The notes beneath the pieces were generated by a model. It worked only from the letters and a program-made list of their open reading frames with translations, did not search any database and was not told the DNA's origin. A stretch of DNA of 5,430 bases from NCBI GenBank assembly GCA_002322865.1, contig DCOH01000024.1:59776-65205 (forward strand). The letters run 5' to 3'. The translations under genes were made by a program, and so were the position numbers. Every line of letters starts with the position of its first letter. Position 1 is the stretch's first letter. Below are positions 1 to 5,430 of this stretch, in pieces. The stretch is from Sphingobacterium sp. UBA1575 (GTDB lineage Bacteria > Bacteroidota > Bacteroidia > Sphingobacteriales > Sphingobacteriaceae).

Positions 1-289
1 AAACATGCGATTGGGCAGCAAGATTATAGATCTCGTGTGGTCTGGTTTCTTGAATGATGCGGATCAGGTTGGTAGAATCGGTCAGATCGCCATAATGAAG
101 CACGAAATTACGACCCAATTGGTGCGGGTCTTGGTATAGATGGTCTATCCGATCGGTATTGAAAGAAGAACTTCTTCTTTTCAATCCATGAACGATATAA
201 CCCTTTTTTAGTAAAAACTCAGCTAAATAAGCACCATCTTGACCAGTAATACCGGTAATCAGCGCTACTTTTTGATTCTCTTGACTCAT
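1..289 (-). CDS. gmd: GDP-mannose 4,6-dehydratase, N-terminal part (runs off left edge)
   Basis: Reading from ATG at 289-287 gives 96 codons with no stop before the window edge; the family is usually about 345-375 residues, so roughly the first quarter is present. It opens with a Rossmann nucleotide-binding strand and glycine motif GITGQDG (residues 13-19), then [18 protein letters not shown] (35-52), the arginine/serine NADP-binding loop highly characteristic of GMD, then HYGDLTD (65-71) and NLAAQSHV (89-96). The family is an extended short-chain dehydrogenase that converts GDP-mannose to GDP-4-keto-6-deoxymannose in the cytoplasm, the first step toward GDP-fucose or GDP-rhamnose for surface glycans. 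Catalytic Tyr/Lys would lie outside the window. The start is supported by a TATATTTG element 18 bases upstream and by normal family N-terminal length. A fucose synthase (fcl) often follows gmd, but that side is not visible. Confidence 0.93.
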   Translation of the reverse strand, partial: MSQENQKVALITGITGQDGAYLAEFLLKKGYIVHGLKRRSSSFNTDRIDHLYQDPHQLGRNFVLHYGDLTDSTNLIRIIQETRPHEIYNLAAQSHV

Positions 290-307
290 TCTACTGTTAA
301 TATCCGA

Positions 308-315
308 CAAATATA
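308..315 (-). promoter_or_regulatory. candidate -7 promoter element of gmd
   Basis: The minus strand reads TATATTTG, a perfect match to the Bacteroidota -7 consensus TAnnTTTG, ending 18 bases before the gmd ATG. A TTTG lies upstream (330-333) but only 14 bases away, shorter than the usual spacing near 19, so the -33 element is uncertain. It sits downstream of the lipoprotein terminator, which fits independent transcription of gmd. Confidence 0.45.
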
Positions 316-352
316 TTGCAAATAAACAGCAAACGATTGATATATAAAAAAT

Positions 353-378
353 AAAGCCGCAGATTTCTCCGCGGCTTT
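353..378 (-). terminator. Rho-independent terminator after the lipoprotein gene
   Basis: An 8-bp perfect stem AAAGCCGC / GCGGCTTT (353-360 with 371-378) encloses a 10-base loop. On the minus strand it begins 19 bases after the lipoprotein stop codon and is followed by a T-rich tail (TTTATTTTTTATATA). On the plus strand the stem is also followed by five T residues, so it could work in both directions, though no plus-strand gene ends here. Confidence 0.85.
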
Positions 379-397
379 TTCAAATATTTAAGAAAAC

Positions 398-952
398 TTA
401 GTTCGCCACGCGACTAAATTTAAATAATAAGGTACCTTGTCCATTGTCCAATGGAATCGGCATACGCATTTCCAAACCGTTTTCATCGGCGTAGGATAGA
501 TCCAAACGGTATCCACTTGTTACGTTGGCAGCCTTATCTCCAGCATACAATTTCTTGAACTGGAAAGAGGGTTGTCCACCTGTTTTGCCTGGGTTAAAGA
601 TAGACCAAAAGATGGTACGAACCGCACCATTGGCACAAAGATTACCTTCCGCATTGAACGTAATGGTTCCGCGTTGGTTTCCTCCTGGCAAATCCCAGAT
701 CGAGCCAATGAAACAATCTACCGGTGCCTCATCAAAAATGTTCTTAATGGTATAAGAACTTGGAATGTTCTCCCGAGTAACGGAATTTAAAACCCATTTT
801 CCTTTTACTCCTGAACGCCATTGCGATGCTGTAGGTCCTTGTCCTGATACTTCAGTACCGGCGCCTGTACCACCCTTCTTCTGGGCTCCACAACTACCCA
901 AGATTAACACACAGGTTAACAGGGTTAAAAATGAAAAAATACGTTTGTGCAT
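398..952 (-). CDS. lipocalin-like lipoprotein
   Basis: This encodes 184 residues from ATG at 952-950. The reading frame extends 29 codons further upstream (to 1039), but this start is chosen because it begins a textbook lipoprotein signal peptide: MHKR, a hydrophobic stretch (residues 5-18), then lipobox LGSC with lipidated Cys21. A Gly/Thr/Ser-rich linker (22-44) follows. The body starts GKWVLNSV (51-58), resembling the G-x-W strand of lipocalin-like proteins common in Bacteroidota, and continues with alternating strand-like segments such as GTITFNAEGNLCANG (95-109) and GTLLFKFSRV near the end. Cys80 and Cys106 could form a disulfide after export. No obvious acidic surface-export signal follows Cys21, so periplasmic-facing anchoring is the simpler guess. 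The lipocalin-like fold is inferred by resemblance; ligand and role are unknown. The gene is monocistronic, with its own candidate promoter and a strong terminator. Confidence 0.85.
   Translation of the reverse strand: MHKRIFSFLTLLTCVLILGSCGAQKKGGTGAGTEVSGQGPTASQWRSGVKGKWVLNSVTRENIPSSYTIKNIFDEAPVDCFIGSIWDLPGGNQRGTITFNAEGNLCANGAVRTIFWSIFNPGKTGGQPSFQFKKLYAGDKAANVTSGYRLDLSYADENGLEMRMPIPLDNGQGTLLFKFSRVAN
940..947 (+). promoter_or_regulatory. possible -7 element for the plus-strand operon
   Basis: TACGTTTG matches TAnnTTTG exactly on the plus strand. Transcription would begin near 954, giving a leader of about 60 bases to the ATG at 1016. It lies inside the first codons of the divergent lipoprotein gene, so the match may be chance from the coding of His-Lys-Arg. 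No clear TTTG is seen 19 bases upstream. Confidence 0.3.
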
Positions 953-993
953 ATTACAAAGTTTAAAATAGTATATTAAATGTATATTCGTAG

Positions 994-1024
994 CAAAATA
1001 ACGTTTGAAATTTTGATGAACAAA
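994..1024 (-). promoter_or_regulatory. candidate promoter of the lipoprotein gene
   Basis: On the minus strand TTTG (1024-1021) is followed after 19 bases by TTATTTTG (1001-994), which matches the Bacteroidota pattern TTTG-N19-TAnnTTTG except for one base. Transcription would start near 987, leaving a leader of about 35 bases before the ATG at 952. The upstream half overlaps the first codons of the divergent membrane-protein gene. Confidence 0.45.
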
Positions 1025-1339
1025 ACATCCAAAAATCATACCATAAGCAAAATTGTTGCCAAGGCTATTCTAAGATTTATCTTAATTATACTCCTCCTTG
1101 GAATTGCTTTTAGCTTCAGCAAAGATGCTAATTTACTCGATAAGGTCTCCCTCTTTTTTCCCCATAAATGGGCTATATTTGCACCTATAACATTATTTGT
1201 CATCTTCTTATTGCTGATGTTCATCATGTTAAGGGAAAAATATAGGAAAACAGATATCAATTGGCTTTTTAGTTTGAGCGGAGCTTTTCTGCTGTTTTAT
1301 CTGATCATGCTCTATTCCCGCATCTATCCGATGCTCTAA
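1016..1339 (+). CDS. small three-helix membrane protein, function unknown
   Basis: This encodes 107 residues from ATG 1016. An in-frame ATG at 980 would add 12 residues; 1016 is preferred because the longer form pushes into the divergent lipoprotein promoter region, but neither start has a Shine-Dalgarno site, so the choice is open. A basic N-terminus (several Lys/His in residues 1-16) precedes three hydrophobic helices at about 17-34, 53-72 and 83-101, with the charged loop REKYRKTD (73-80) between the last two. By the positive-inside rule the N-terminus and the 73-80 loop both look cytoplasmic, which is awkward for a simple alternating three-helix topology. I do not recognise a family. It ends 14 bases before the UPF0104-type gene, so the two are probably co-transcribed and may act together. 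Confidence 0.7.
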   Translation: MNKTSKNHTISKIVAKAILRFILIILLLGIAFSFSKDANLLDKVSLFFPHKWAIFAPITLFVIFLLLMFIMLREKYRKTDINWLFSLSGAFLLFYLIMLYSRIYPML

Positions 1340-1353
1340 AAAAATATTTTAAT

Positions 1354-2280
1354 ATGGATAAATCAAAGATTTGGGCCATTGGTAAAAATTTGCTTAAAGT
1401 ACTCATTACTGTGGGTGCTATTTACTGGTTGATCAGCAAATTGGATCCTAAACAAATCCAGGAGGTAAAGGATGCGCTGCTTTCCAGTAATCCATTATAC
1501 CTGGTCTTGGCACTACTTTTTTATTTTATTTCTATTGTCATTGCATCATCCCGATTAAATTCCTTCTTTAAGGCGATAGGCTTGATTCTTCCGGAGCGCT
1601 ATAATTTTAGATTATATCTTCTAGGCCTTTTGTATAATTTCTTTCTACCTGGTGGGATAGGAGGCGATGGCTATAAGATCTTCTTTATCAAGAAGAATTT
1701 TAATATATCGAGGAAGAAGGTTTTGGGGGCCGTGTTTTTTGATCGGTTAAGTGGTCTTTGGGCATTAGGGATTGTCTCTGGGGCACTAATTATCTTTATG
1801 CCGCGTTTTGCGATTCCTAATACAGTTACTATTGCGGTTTTGCTCATTGGAACCTTTAGTTACCTATATATACTGCGGTTATTTTTCAAGGAATTTCTGG
1901 CGAACTTTGTGATCACGCATCTTAAAGCCTTATTTGTGCAAGGTTTTCAGGCAGCAGCAGTGATCTGTATCTTATATTCCATTGGATTTGACGATAAATT
2001 TTCACCTTATATATTCATATTTATGGTGACTTCCCTTACGGCTATTATTCCATCCATAGGTGGAGCTGTAGGCGTGAGGGATTCGGCGATGTTGTACCTG
2101 TCGACCTACTTAAAGCTTGATGGGCATATCTCCTTAATCATATCCATGACATTTTATATCATCTCCTTGATCGTTGCATCAAGCGGGATCTATTATATTT
2201 TTAGACCTCAACGCTTAGGGGCCGATCGTTTACCATCGGCTAAAGAAGTGGAGGCAGAAATCGAAAAAGAAGAAGAATAA
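1354..2280 (+). CDS. lysylphosphatidylglycerol synthase-type transmembrane (UPF0104) family protein
   Basis: This 308-residue polytopic membrane protein has roughly seven or eight hydrophobic segments, starting near residues 11-29 and 48-65. Family signatures are visible: NFFLPGGIGGDGYK (95-108), DRLSG (130-134) and PSIGGAVGVRD (233-243), as in the membrane domain of MprF and its stand-alone relatives (LPG_synthase_TM). In MprF this domain flips aminoacylated phosphatidylglycerol, while a separate cytosolic domain makes it; that aminoacyl-transferase domain is absent here, so the protein should not be called a lysylphosphatidylglycerol synthase. Relatives are thought to move or present lipids or lipid-linked molecules; the substrate here is unknown. 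The last 12 residues (from about 297) are almost all acidic or charged, forming a short cytoplasmic tail. No Shine-Dalgarno site precedes the ATG. The stop overlaps the next start by one base. Confidence 0.9.
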   Translation: MDKSKIWAIGKNLLKVLITVGAIYWLISKLDPKQIQEVKDALLSSNPLYLVLALLFYFISIVIASSRLNSFFKAIGLILPERYNFRLYLLGLLYNFFLPGGIGGDGYKIFFIKKNFNISRKKVLGAVFFDRLSGLWALGIVSGALIIFMPRFAIPNTVTIAVLLIGTFSYLYILRLFFKEFLANFVITHLKALFVQGFQAAAVICILYSIGFDDKFSPYIFIFMVTSLTAIIPSIGGAVGVRDSAMLYLSTYLKLDGHISLIISMTFYIISLIVASSGIYYIFRPQRLGADRLPSAKEVEAEIEKEEE

Positions 2281-2990
2281 TGGCAAATATTGTTATCACG
2301 GGAGCAAGCAGCGGAATAGGTTTTGAAGCTGTGCTGGATTTGACCGCAAATAAGGATCATCAGGTTATTGCGTTGGCAAGATCAGCAGATAAACTTCGAA
2401 AATTACATGAAATTGCGAGTTCGCTGAATCATGATGGCGGGAAATTATATCCTGCCCAATTTGATATTGTATATGATAATTATCCGGATTCTTTAGTGCC
2501 ATTTATCCAATCAAAATTCGGTACGGTGGATATCTTGATCAACAATGCCGGAGCATTGATCAATAAGCCATTTTTGGAATCTTTAGCGGAGGATTTTGCA
2601 CAGATGCTGCAGTCCAACCTGATCGGACATGTGAATATGATCAGGCATATTGTGCCTCTGATGACGAATGGTGGGCATATCGTGAATATTTCCAGTATGG
2701 GTGGTTTTCAGGGATCTTCCAAATTTCCCGGTCTTTCTGCCTATTCTTCCAGTAAAGGCGCTTTGTCGATCTTGACGGAGTGTTTGGCTGAGGAATTTAA
2801 GGATAGGAATATCCAGGTCAATTGCTTGGCTTTAGGATCGTCGCAGACGGAGATGTTCGAGGCCGCGTTTCCGGGTGTTGAAGCAGGTACATTGGCTTTT
2901 GAGATGGGAAGATATGTCGCAGAGTTTGCGCAGAACGGTAATAAATATTATAATGGCAAAGTCTTGCCGGTCGCTAATACTACGCCATAG
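2280..2990 (+). CDS. short-chain dehydrogenase/reductase (SDR), classical type
   Basis: This 236-residue cytoplasmic NAD(P)-dependent oxidoreductase has every core motif of a classical SDR: the cofactor motif TGASSGIG (7-14), NNAG (88-91), structural/catalytic Asn113 in SNLIG, serine in NISS (138 or 139), and active-site YSSSK with Tyr155 and Lys159. The Ser-to-Tyr gap is about three residues longer than usual owing to a small loop insertion (FQGSSKFPG). The residue after the second cofactor strand lies in LARSADKLRK, where Arg34 favours NADP(H) over NAD(H), an inference from the family. The substrate cannot be read from sequence. The ATG at 2280 overlaps the upstream stop (TAATG), implying translational coupling, and the upstream purine-rich GAAAAAGAAGAAGAA may help ribosome loading. 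Length is normal for the family (about 230-260). Confidence 0.93.
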   Translation: MANIVITGASSGIGFEAVLDLTANKDHQVIALARSADKLRKLHEIASSLNHDGGKLYPAQFDIVYDNYPDSLVPFIQSKFGTVDILINNAGALINKPFLESLAEDFAQMLQSNLIGHVNMIRHIVPLMTNGGHIVNISSMGGFQGSSKFPGLSAYSSSKGALSILTECLAEEFKDRNIQVNCLALGSSQTEMFEAAFPGVEAGTLAFEMGRYVAEFAQNGNKYYNGKVLPVANTTP

Positions 2991-3013
2991 TTTTTAAGAA
3001 TTGCTCTACATCG

Positions 3014-3101
3014 CGTCATTTCGAGGAGTATAACCGCGTCATTGCAAAGAACTCTACGTCATTGCGAGGAACTCTACGTCATTGCGAGGAACGAAGCAAT
3101 C
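3014..3101 (+). repeat. four tandem degenerate ~20-bp repeats
   Basis: CGTCATT begins at 3014, 3037, 3057 and 3077, giving periods of 23, 20 and 20 bases. Copies two and three differ by only two bases (CGTCATTGCAAAGAACTCTA and CGTCATTGCGAGGAACTCTA). The last copy swaps the CTCTA end for GAAGCAATC and becomes an imperfect palindrome (ATTGC at 3081-3085 pairs with GCAAT at 3096-3100). A leftover CTCTA at 3005-3009 hints at an older copy to the left. Confidence 0.85.
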
Positions 3102-3236
3102 TTTCGGCTATGTGGCGCCCTTATGTCATCCTGAGCATCGTCGAAGGATCTGTACGGTTACTTACGAACAGAAGCTTCGACTACGCTCAGCATGGCATGT
3201 GGGAAGATTGCTTCGTCGTGCCTCCTCCCAATGACG
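3077..3236. repeat. nested imperfect inverted repeat (large stem-loop)
   Basis: The outer arms are 3077-3105 and the reverse complement of 3203-3236: both read CGTCATTG, then G-rich GAGGA, then ACGAAGCAATCTT, with a four-base insertion on the right. The inner arms are 3124-3154 and the reverse complement of 3168-3197: both carry CTGAGC, three variable bases, GTCGAAG and CTGT. The apex is GTTACTTA with a short CTGT/ACAG stem. The asymmetric spacer between outer and inner arms (18 bases left, about 5 right) shows decay or independent insertion. Confidence 0.75.
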
Positions 3237-3265
3237 TTGAAGATTGCCTCTTCGCAATGACGTTC
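3237..3265 (-). repeat. extra inverted copy abutting the kinase stop codon
   Basis: On the minus strand GAACGTCATTGCGAAGAG is followed by GCAATCTTC, another copy of the outer repeat. ATTGC/GCAAT (3243-3247 with 3254-3258) forms a 5-bp hairpin with a six-base loop. It begins directly after the TAG of the histidine kinase. Confidence 0.75.
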
Positions 3266-5430
3266 CTACTCCATATCCGATTCCTTGAACAAAGGCAGGA
3301 TTATCGTAAAGGTAGTTCCAATACCCTCAAAAGTCTTAAAGGTAATATCCCCTTTCATCGACTCTACTGTCTTCTTCACAAAAGCCAATCCCAAACCCGT
3401 ACCCGAACTTTTTGTGGTGAAATTAGGTTGAAAAATCTTTGGTAATACCTCGGCCGGTATACCCATACCATTATCCTTAACAGTGATCCGCACATGTTCT
3501 TGGTCCGGATATTCCAGGATAATACTGATCAGATGCTTCTTCCGGGTAATGGATGCCTCAATAGAGTTTTTAATCAAGTTATTAAACGTGCGTAACAATT
3601 GGTCCCTATCCCCATACACCCAGATCTGCTCATCTTCGGTATTATTGATGACTTTGATATAGGTATTATGGCTATTATGGAACACATTCGCCGACTTATT
3701 GATCTTCTCAATAATATTGATCTTCGCCAGTTCCGTATCCGGTAGTTTCGCGAAATTCGAAAACTCTGTCGCAATGCGGGATAAACTATTGATCTGCTCA
3801 ATAAAGGAATTGGAAAATTTATGGAACCTCTCTTCAAACCGAGGATCATTTTCACTGTAACTCCTCGAAAGCATCTGAATTCCCAATTTCATCGGAGTCA
3901 ACGGATTCTTGATTTCATGCGCAATCTGCCTGGCCATCTCTCGCCAGGCATATTCCCGTTCCGTATTCTTCAGCTGTTTTGCATTCTCCTCCAATTTAAC
4001 GATCATGAAATTATACTCCTTCACCAGTGCCCCAATTTCATCGTCACGTTCCCAATAAAGCGGTTCATTGGGTTTATTACTGAATATGGTCTCCGACAAT
4101 TTTCGACCGATCAAACTCAATGGTTTGGTAATGGAATTGGCGACCAAAACCGTTACAAAACCCATTCCCAAAACGATAATGGTGTAAATATTCAGTAAGG
4201 TATTCAATAAGAGGTTCTGGCTTCTGTTTTCTTCCTCTTGTGAGGTAAAATAAGGAATGCTTAAAAATACCAAGGTATCAAAGTCGTTGTTTCTTATTGT
4301 TGCATAGCTTGAATTGTAATTAAAGCGTACAATGCGTTCTCCAATATAAGCATCCGTTTTCTTGGCCACATTGAGCGCATTGAATGCCAAAGGATTTATG
4401 AAGCTTGAAACCAGTTTCGTATCGTAGATTCGGGGTTGGGTAGTGAACTTTAACTTCCCATTCTTATCATAAAGGTTGAAATCGGTTACCGTAGTCTCGG
4501 AAAGTTGTCTGATGATTTCACTGATCTGTGAATCTGAATCTTCCGATGTTGCCTCTAAACGGTTTTCGATCTTTTTAACCACATCCAAGATATAACTTTG
4601 ACGCTGTTGGATCTTGGATTTTTCAAATTGCCTATTGATACTGATAAAGGAAATAAATCCGGAGATAACAACGGCAAAAATTACCACACCTACAATCATC
4701 GTTTGAATCCTAGTACTGTATTGGATCCTATTAATGATTAATTTGAAGTGGTACTTAACACTTAAAAAGTTGAACGACTTTTGTGCAATGGTAGAAGCAA
4801 TATATCGTACTGTATTGAACAAAAGGAAAAAGATATACAACGATAGGAAAAGGAAGGAAAAAATGGCCACCGATTGCCAGAAAGTCATCAATGGTGAGCT
4901 GACCACTAAGGTAGAATGCTGATCAGGTTTATAGACGACATGGAAATAACCATTGAAATCCTCGATATTCTCATATTGCTGGATCTTTCCGCCAAAATTG
5001 ACATCCTTGTTCGGGTAAGTGAATGAACCGTTCTGGGTAAGCAGATTGCCATCTCGGTACAACGCAAAGGATGATGAGTTGAAATGATAATTTCGAATAA
5101 ATTCGATCTTACTATCCACCAAGATCTCAGGATAGGGTAGGGCAGTACCAAAAGCTCTATTCTTGAAGTTCAGGAACACTTGCAGAACCTCTTCCTCTTT
5201 TCCTTCAAGTGGAATATCAAACTGGAGGAAATATTCGTGTGTGCCCAGTTCACTCCTCAATCGATAAAAATGTTCTGTTTGGGGCACTTTGGTTGACTTA
5301 TTGATAACCTTCTCCCGATACTCCTCAATTTTATCATTCGGATATGCTTCTAAAGGCACATTGTTTAAATAGAAGTACGTGTTGATTTCAAATTTGGACA
5401 AGTATCCACTAAAGTAATTTGCTTTTAGGT
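3266..5430 (-). CDS. NtrY-like transmembrane sensor histidine kinase, N-terminus outside window
   Basis: The frame is open from the right edge to TAG at 3268-3266, at least 720 residues. The first start-like codon (TTG at 5401-5399) is probably not real: in-frame sequence LKANYFSGYL continues upstream without a stop. Residues below are numbered from that TTG. Hydrophobic helices lie at about 173-196, 232-254 and 397-421; an extracytoplasmic sensing segment lies between the last two, and another precedes the first. A HAMP linker (422-475, with DEIG at 454-457) leads to the HisKA H-box RQIAHEIKNPLTPM with phospho-acceptor His495. The ATPase domain has an N-box (NNLIKNSIEA, Asn612), G1 DNGMGIP (643-649), F-box FQPNFTTK (657-664), G2 SGTGLGL (666-672) and GIGTTF (693-698). 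All catalytic residues are present, so an active kinase is expected. HEIKNPLTPMKL resembles NtrY-type kinases. The signal is unknown and no response regulator is visible beside it here. Confidence 0.93.
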   Translation of the reverse strand, partial: LKANYFSGYLSKFEINTYFYLNNVPLEAYPNDKIEEYREKVINKSTKVPQTEHFYRLRSELGTHEYFLQFDIPLEGKEEEVLQVFLNFKNRAFGTALPYPEILVDSKIEFIRNYHFNSSSFALYRDGNLLTQNGSFTYPNKDVNFGGKIQQYENIEDFNGYFHVVYKPDQHSTLVVSSPLMTFWQSVAIFSFLFLSLYIFFLLFNTVRYIASTIAQKSFNFLSVKYHFKLIINRIQYSTRIQTMIVGVVIFAVVISGFISFISINRQFEKSKIQQRQSYILDVVKKIENRLEATSEDSDSQISEIIRQLSETTVTDFNLYDKNGKLKFTTQPRIYDTKLVSSFINPLAFNALNVAKKTDAYIGERIVRFNYNSSYATIRNNDFDTLVFLSIPYFTSQEEENRSQNLLLNTLLNIYTIIVLGMGFVTVLVANSITKPLSLIGRKLSETIFSNKPNEPLYWERDDEIGALVKEYNFMIVKLEENAKQLKNTEREYAWREMARQIAHEIKNPLTPMKLGIQMLSRSYSENDPRFEERFHKFSNSFIEQINSLSRIATEFSNFAKLPDTELAKINIIEKINKSANVFHNSHNTYIKVINNTEDEQIWVYGDRDQLLRTFNNLIKNSIEASITRKKHLISIILEYPDQEHVRITVKDNGMGIPAEVLPKIFQPNFTTKSSGTGLGLAFVKKTVESMKGDITFKTFEGIGTTFTIILPLFKESDME

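Larger units (their letters stand above)
2991..3265. repeat. composite repeat region between convergent genes
   Basis: This 275-base spacer between the SDR stop and the histidine-kinase stop contains no credible gene. It is built almost wholly from degenerate copies of two short repeat types: one based on CGTCATTGCGAGGAAC plus GAAGCAATC, the other on GTCATCCTGAGC plus GTCGAAGGATC. Copies on the left point rightward and those on the right are inverted. Both types are familiar in Bacteroidota genomes as dispersed intergenic repeats, recognisable from the junk peptides they yield when translated. The region could act as a two-way transcription stop for the converging genes, but no T-tract follows any hairpin. 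Confidence 0.85.

Noticed and set aside
953..1039. Upstream extension of the lipoprotein gene to an ATG at 1039
   Set aside because: The extra 29 residues would bury a perfect lipoprotein signal peptide inside the protein and overlap the divergent gene; the start at 952 explains the lipobox.
1354..2280. Naming the membrane protein mprF or a lysylphosphatidylglycerol synthase
   Set aside because: Only the membrane domain type is present; the aminoacyl-transferase domain that makes the lipid is missing.
2991..3265. CRISPR array
   Set aside because: The repeated units are back to back with no unique spacers of constant length, are degenerate, and appear in both orientations.
2991..3265. Insertion sequence or transposase remnant
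   Set aside because: No transposase-like coding sequence, no terminal inverted repeats with target duplication that I could define; only short non-coding repeats are visible.
3062..3445. Open plus-strand frame of 127 codons across the repeat region into the kinase gene
   Set aside because: Its first half is translated repeat (CEERSNL, VEGS, SFDYAQ-type peptides typical of spurious Bacteroidota proteins) and its second half is antisense to the conserved ATPase domain of the kinase.
3821..4198. Plus-strand frame of 125 codons
   Set aside because: Lies wholly antisense to the HAMP and HisKA region of the kinase, has no family features, and is a shadow of that gene.

Overview
The window looks like chromosomal DNA from a member of Bacteroidota, most likely Sphingobacteriaceae (Sphingobacterium/Pedobacter type). 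Supporting signs are the AT-rich spacers, the near absence of Shine-Dalgarno sites, candidate promoters of the TTTG/TAnnTTTG type, a lipocalin-like lipoprotein, and a repeat family whose accidental translation (peptides such as CEERSNL, VEGS and SFDYAQ) is typical of spurious proteins from this phylum. This placement rests on recognition, not on a database search.

Layout from left to right. Positions 1-289 (minus) hold the first 96 codons of gmd, GDP-mannose 4,6-dehydratase, which runs off the left edge. A 108-base spacer carries its candidate promoter and a strong hairpin terminator. Positions 398-952 (minus) encode a lipocalin-like lipoprotein, and a compact divergent promoter region (953-1015) follows. 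A plus-strand operon then runs 1016-1339 (small three-helix membrane protein), 1354-2280 (lysylphosphatidylglycerol-synthase-type/UPF0104 transmembrane protein) and 2280-2990 (short-chain dehydrogenase/reductase); the last two overlap by one base (TAATG). Positions 2991-3265 are non-coding and filled with degenerate tandem and nested inverted repeats. From 3266 to the right edge (minus) lies a large NtrY-like membrane sensor histidine kinase. Its stop codon touches the repeat cluster, and its true N-terminus is outside the window.

How the genes relate. The plus-strand trio is close enough to be one transcript and suggests a membrane-lipid or envelope function, but the substrate cannot be read from the sequence. 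gmd feeds GDP-fucose/GDP-rhamnose-type sugar synthesis for surface glycans. The kinase converges on the operon and has no response regulator visible beside it in this window.

I see no clearly new biological system here. The most unusual part is the repeat cluster between the two convergent genes, a dense composite of a short palindromic repeat family. Two gene starts also needed correction (lipoprotein and small membrane protein), and the kinase has to be called as an open-ended partial gene.
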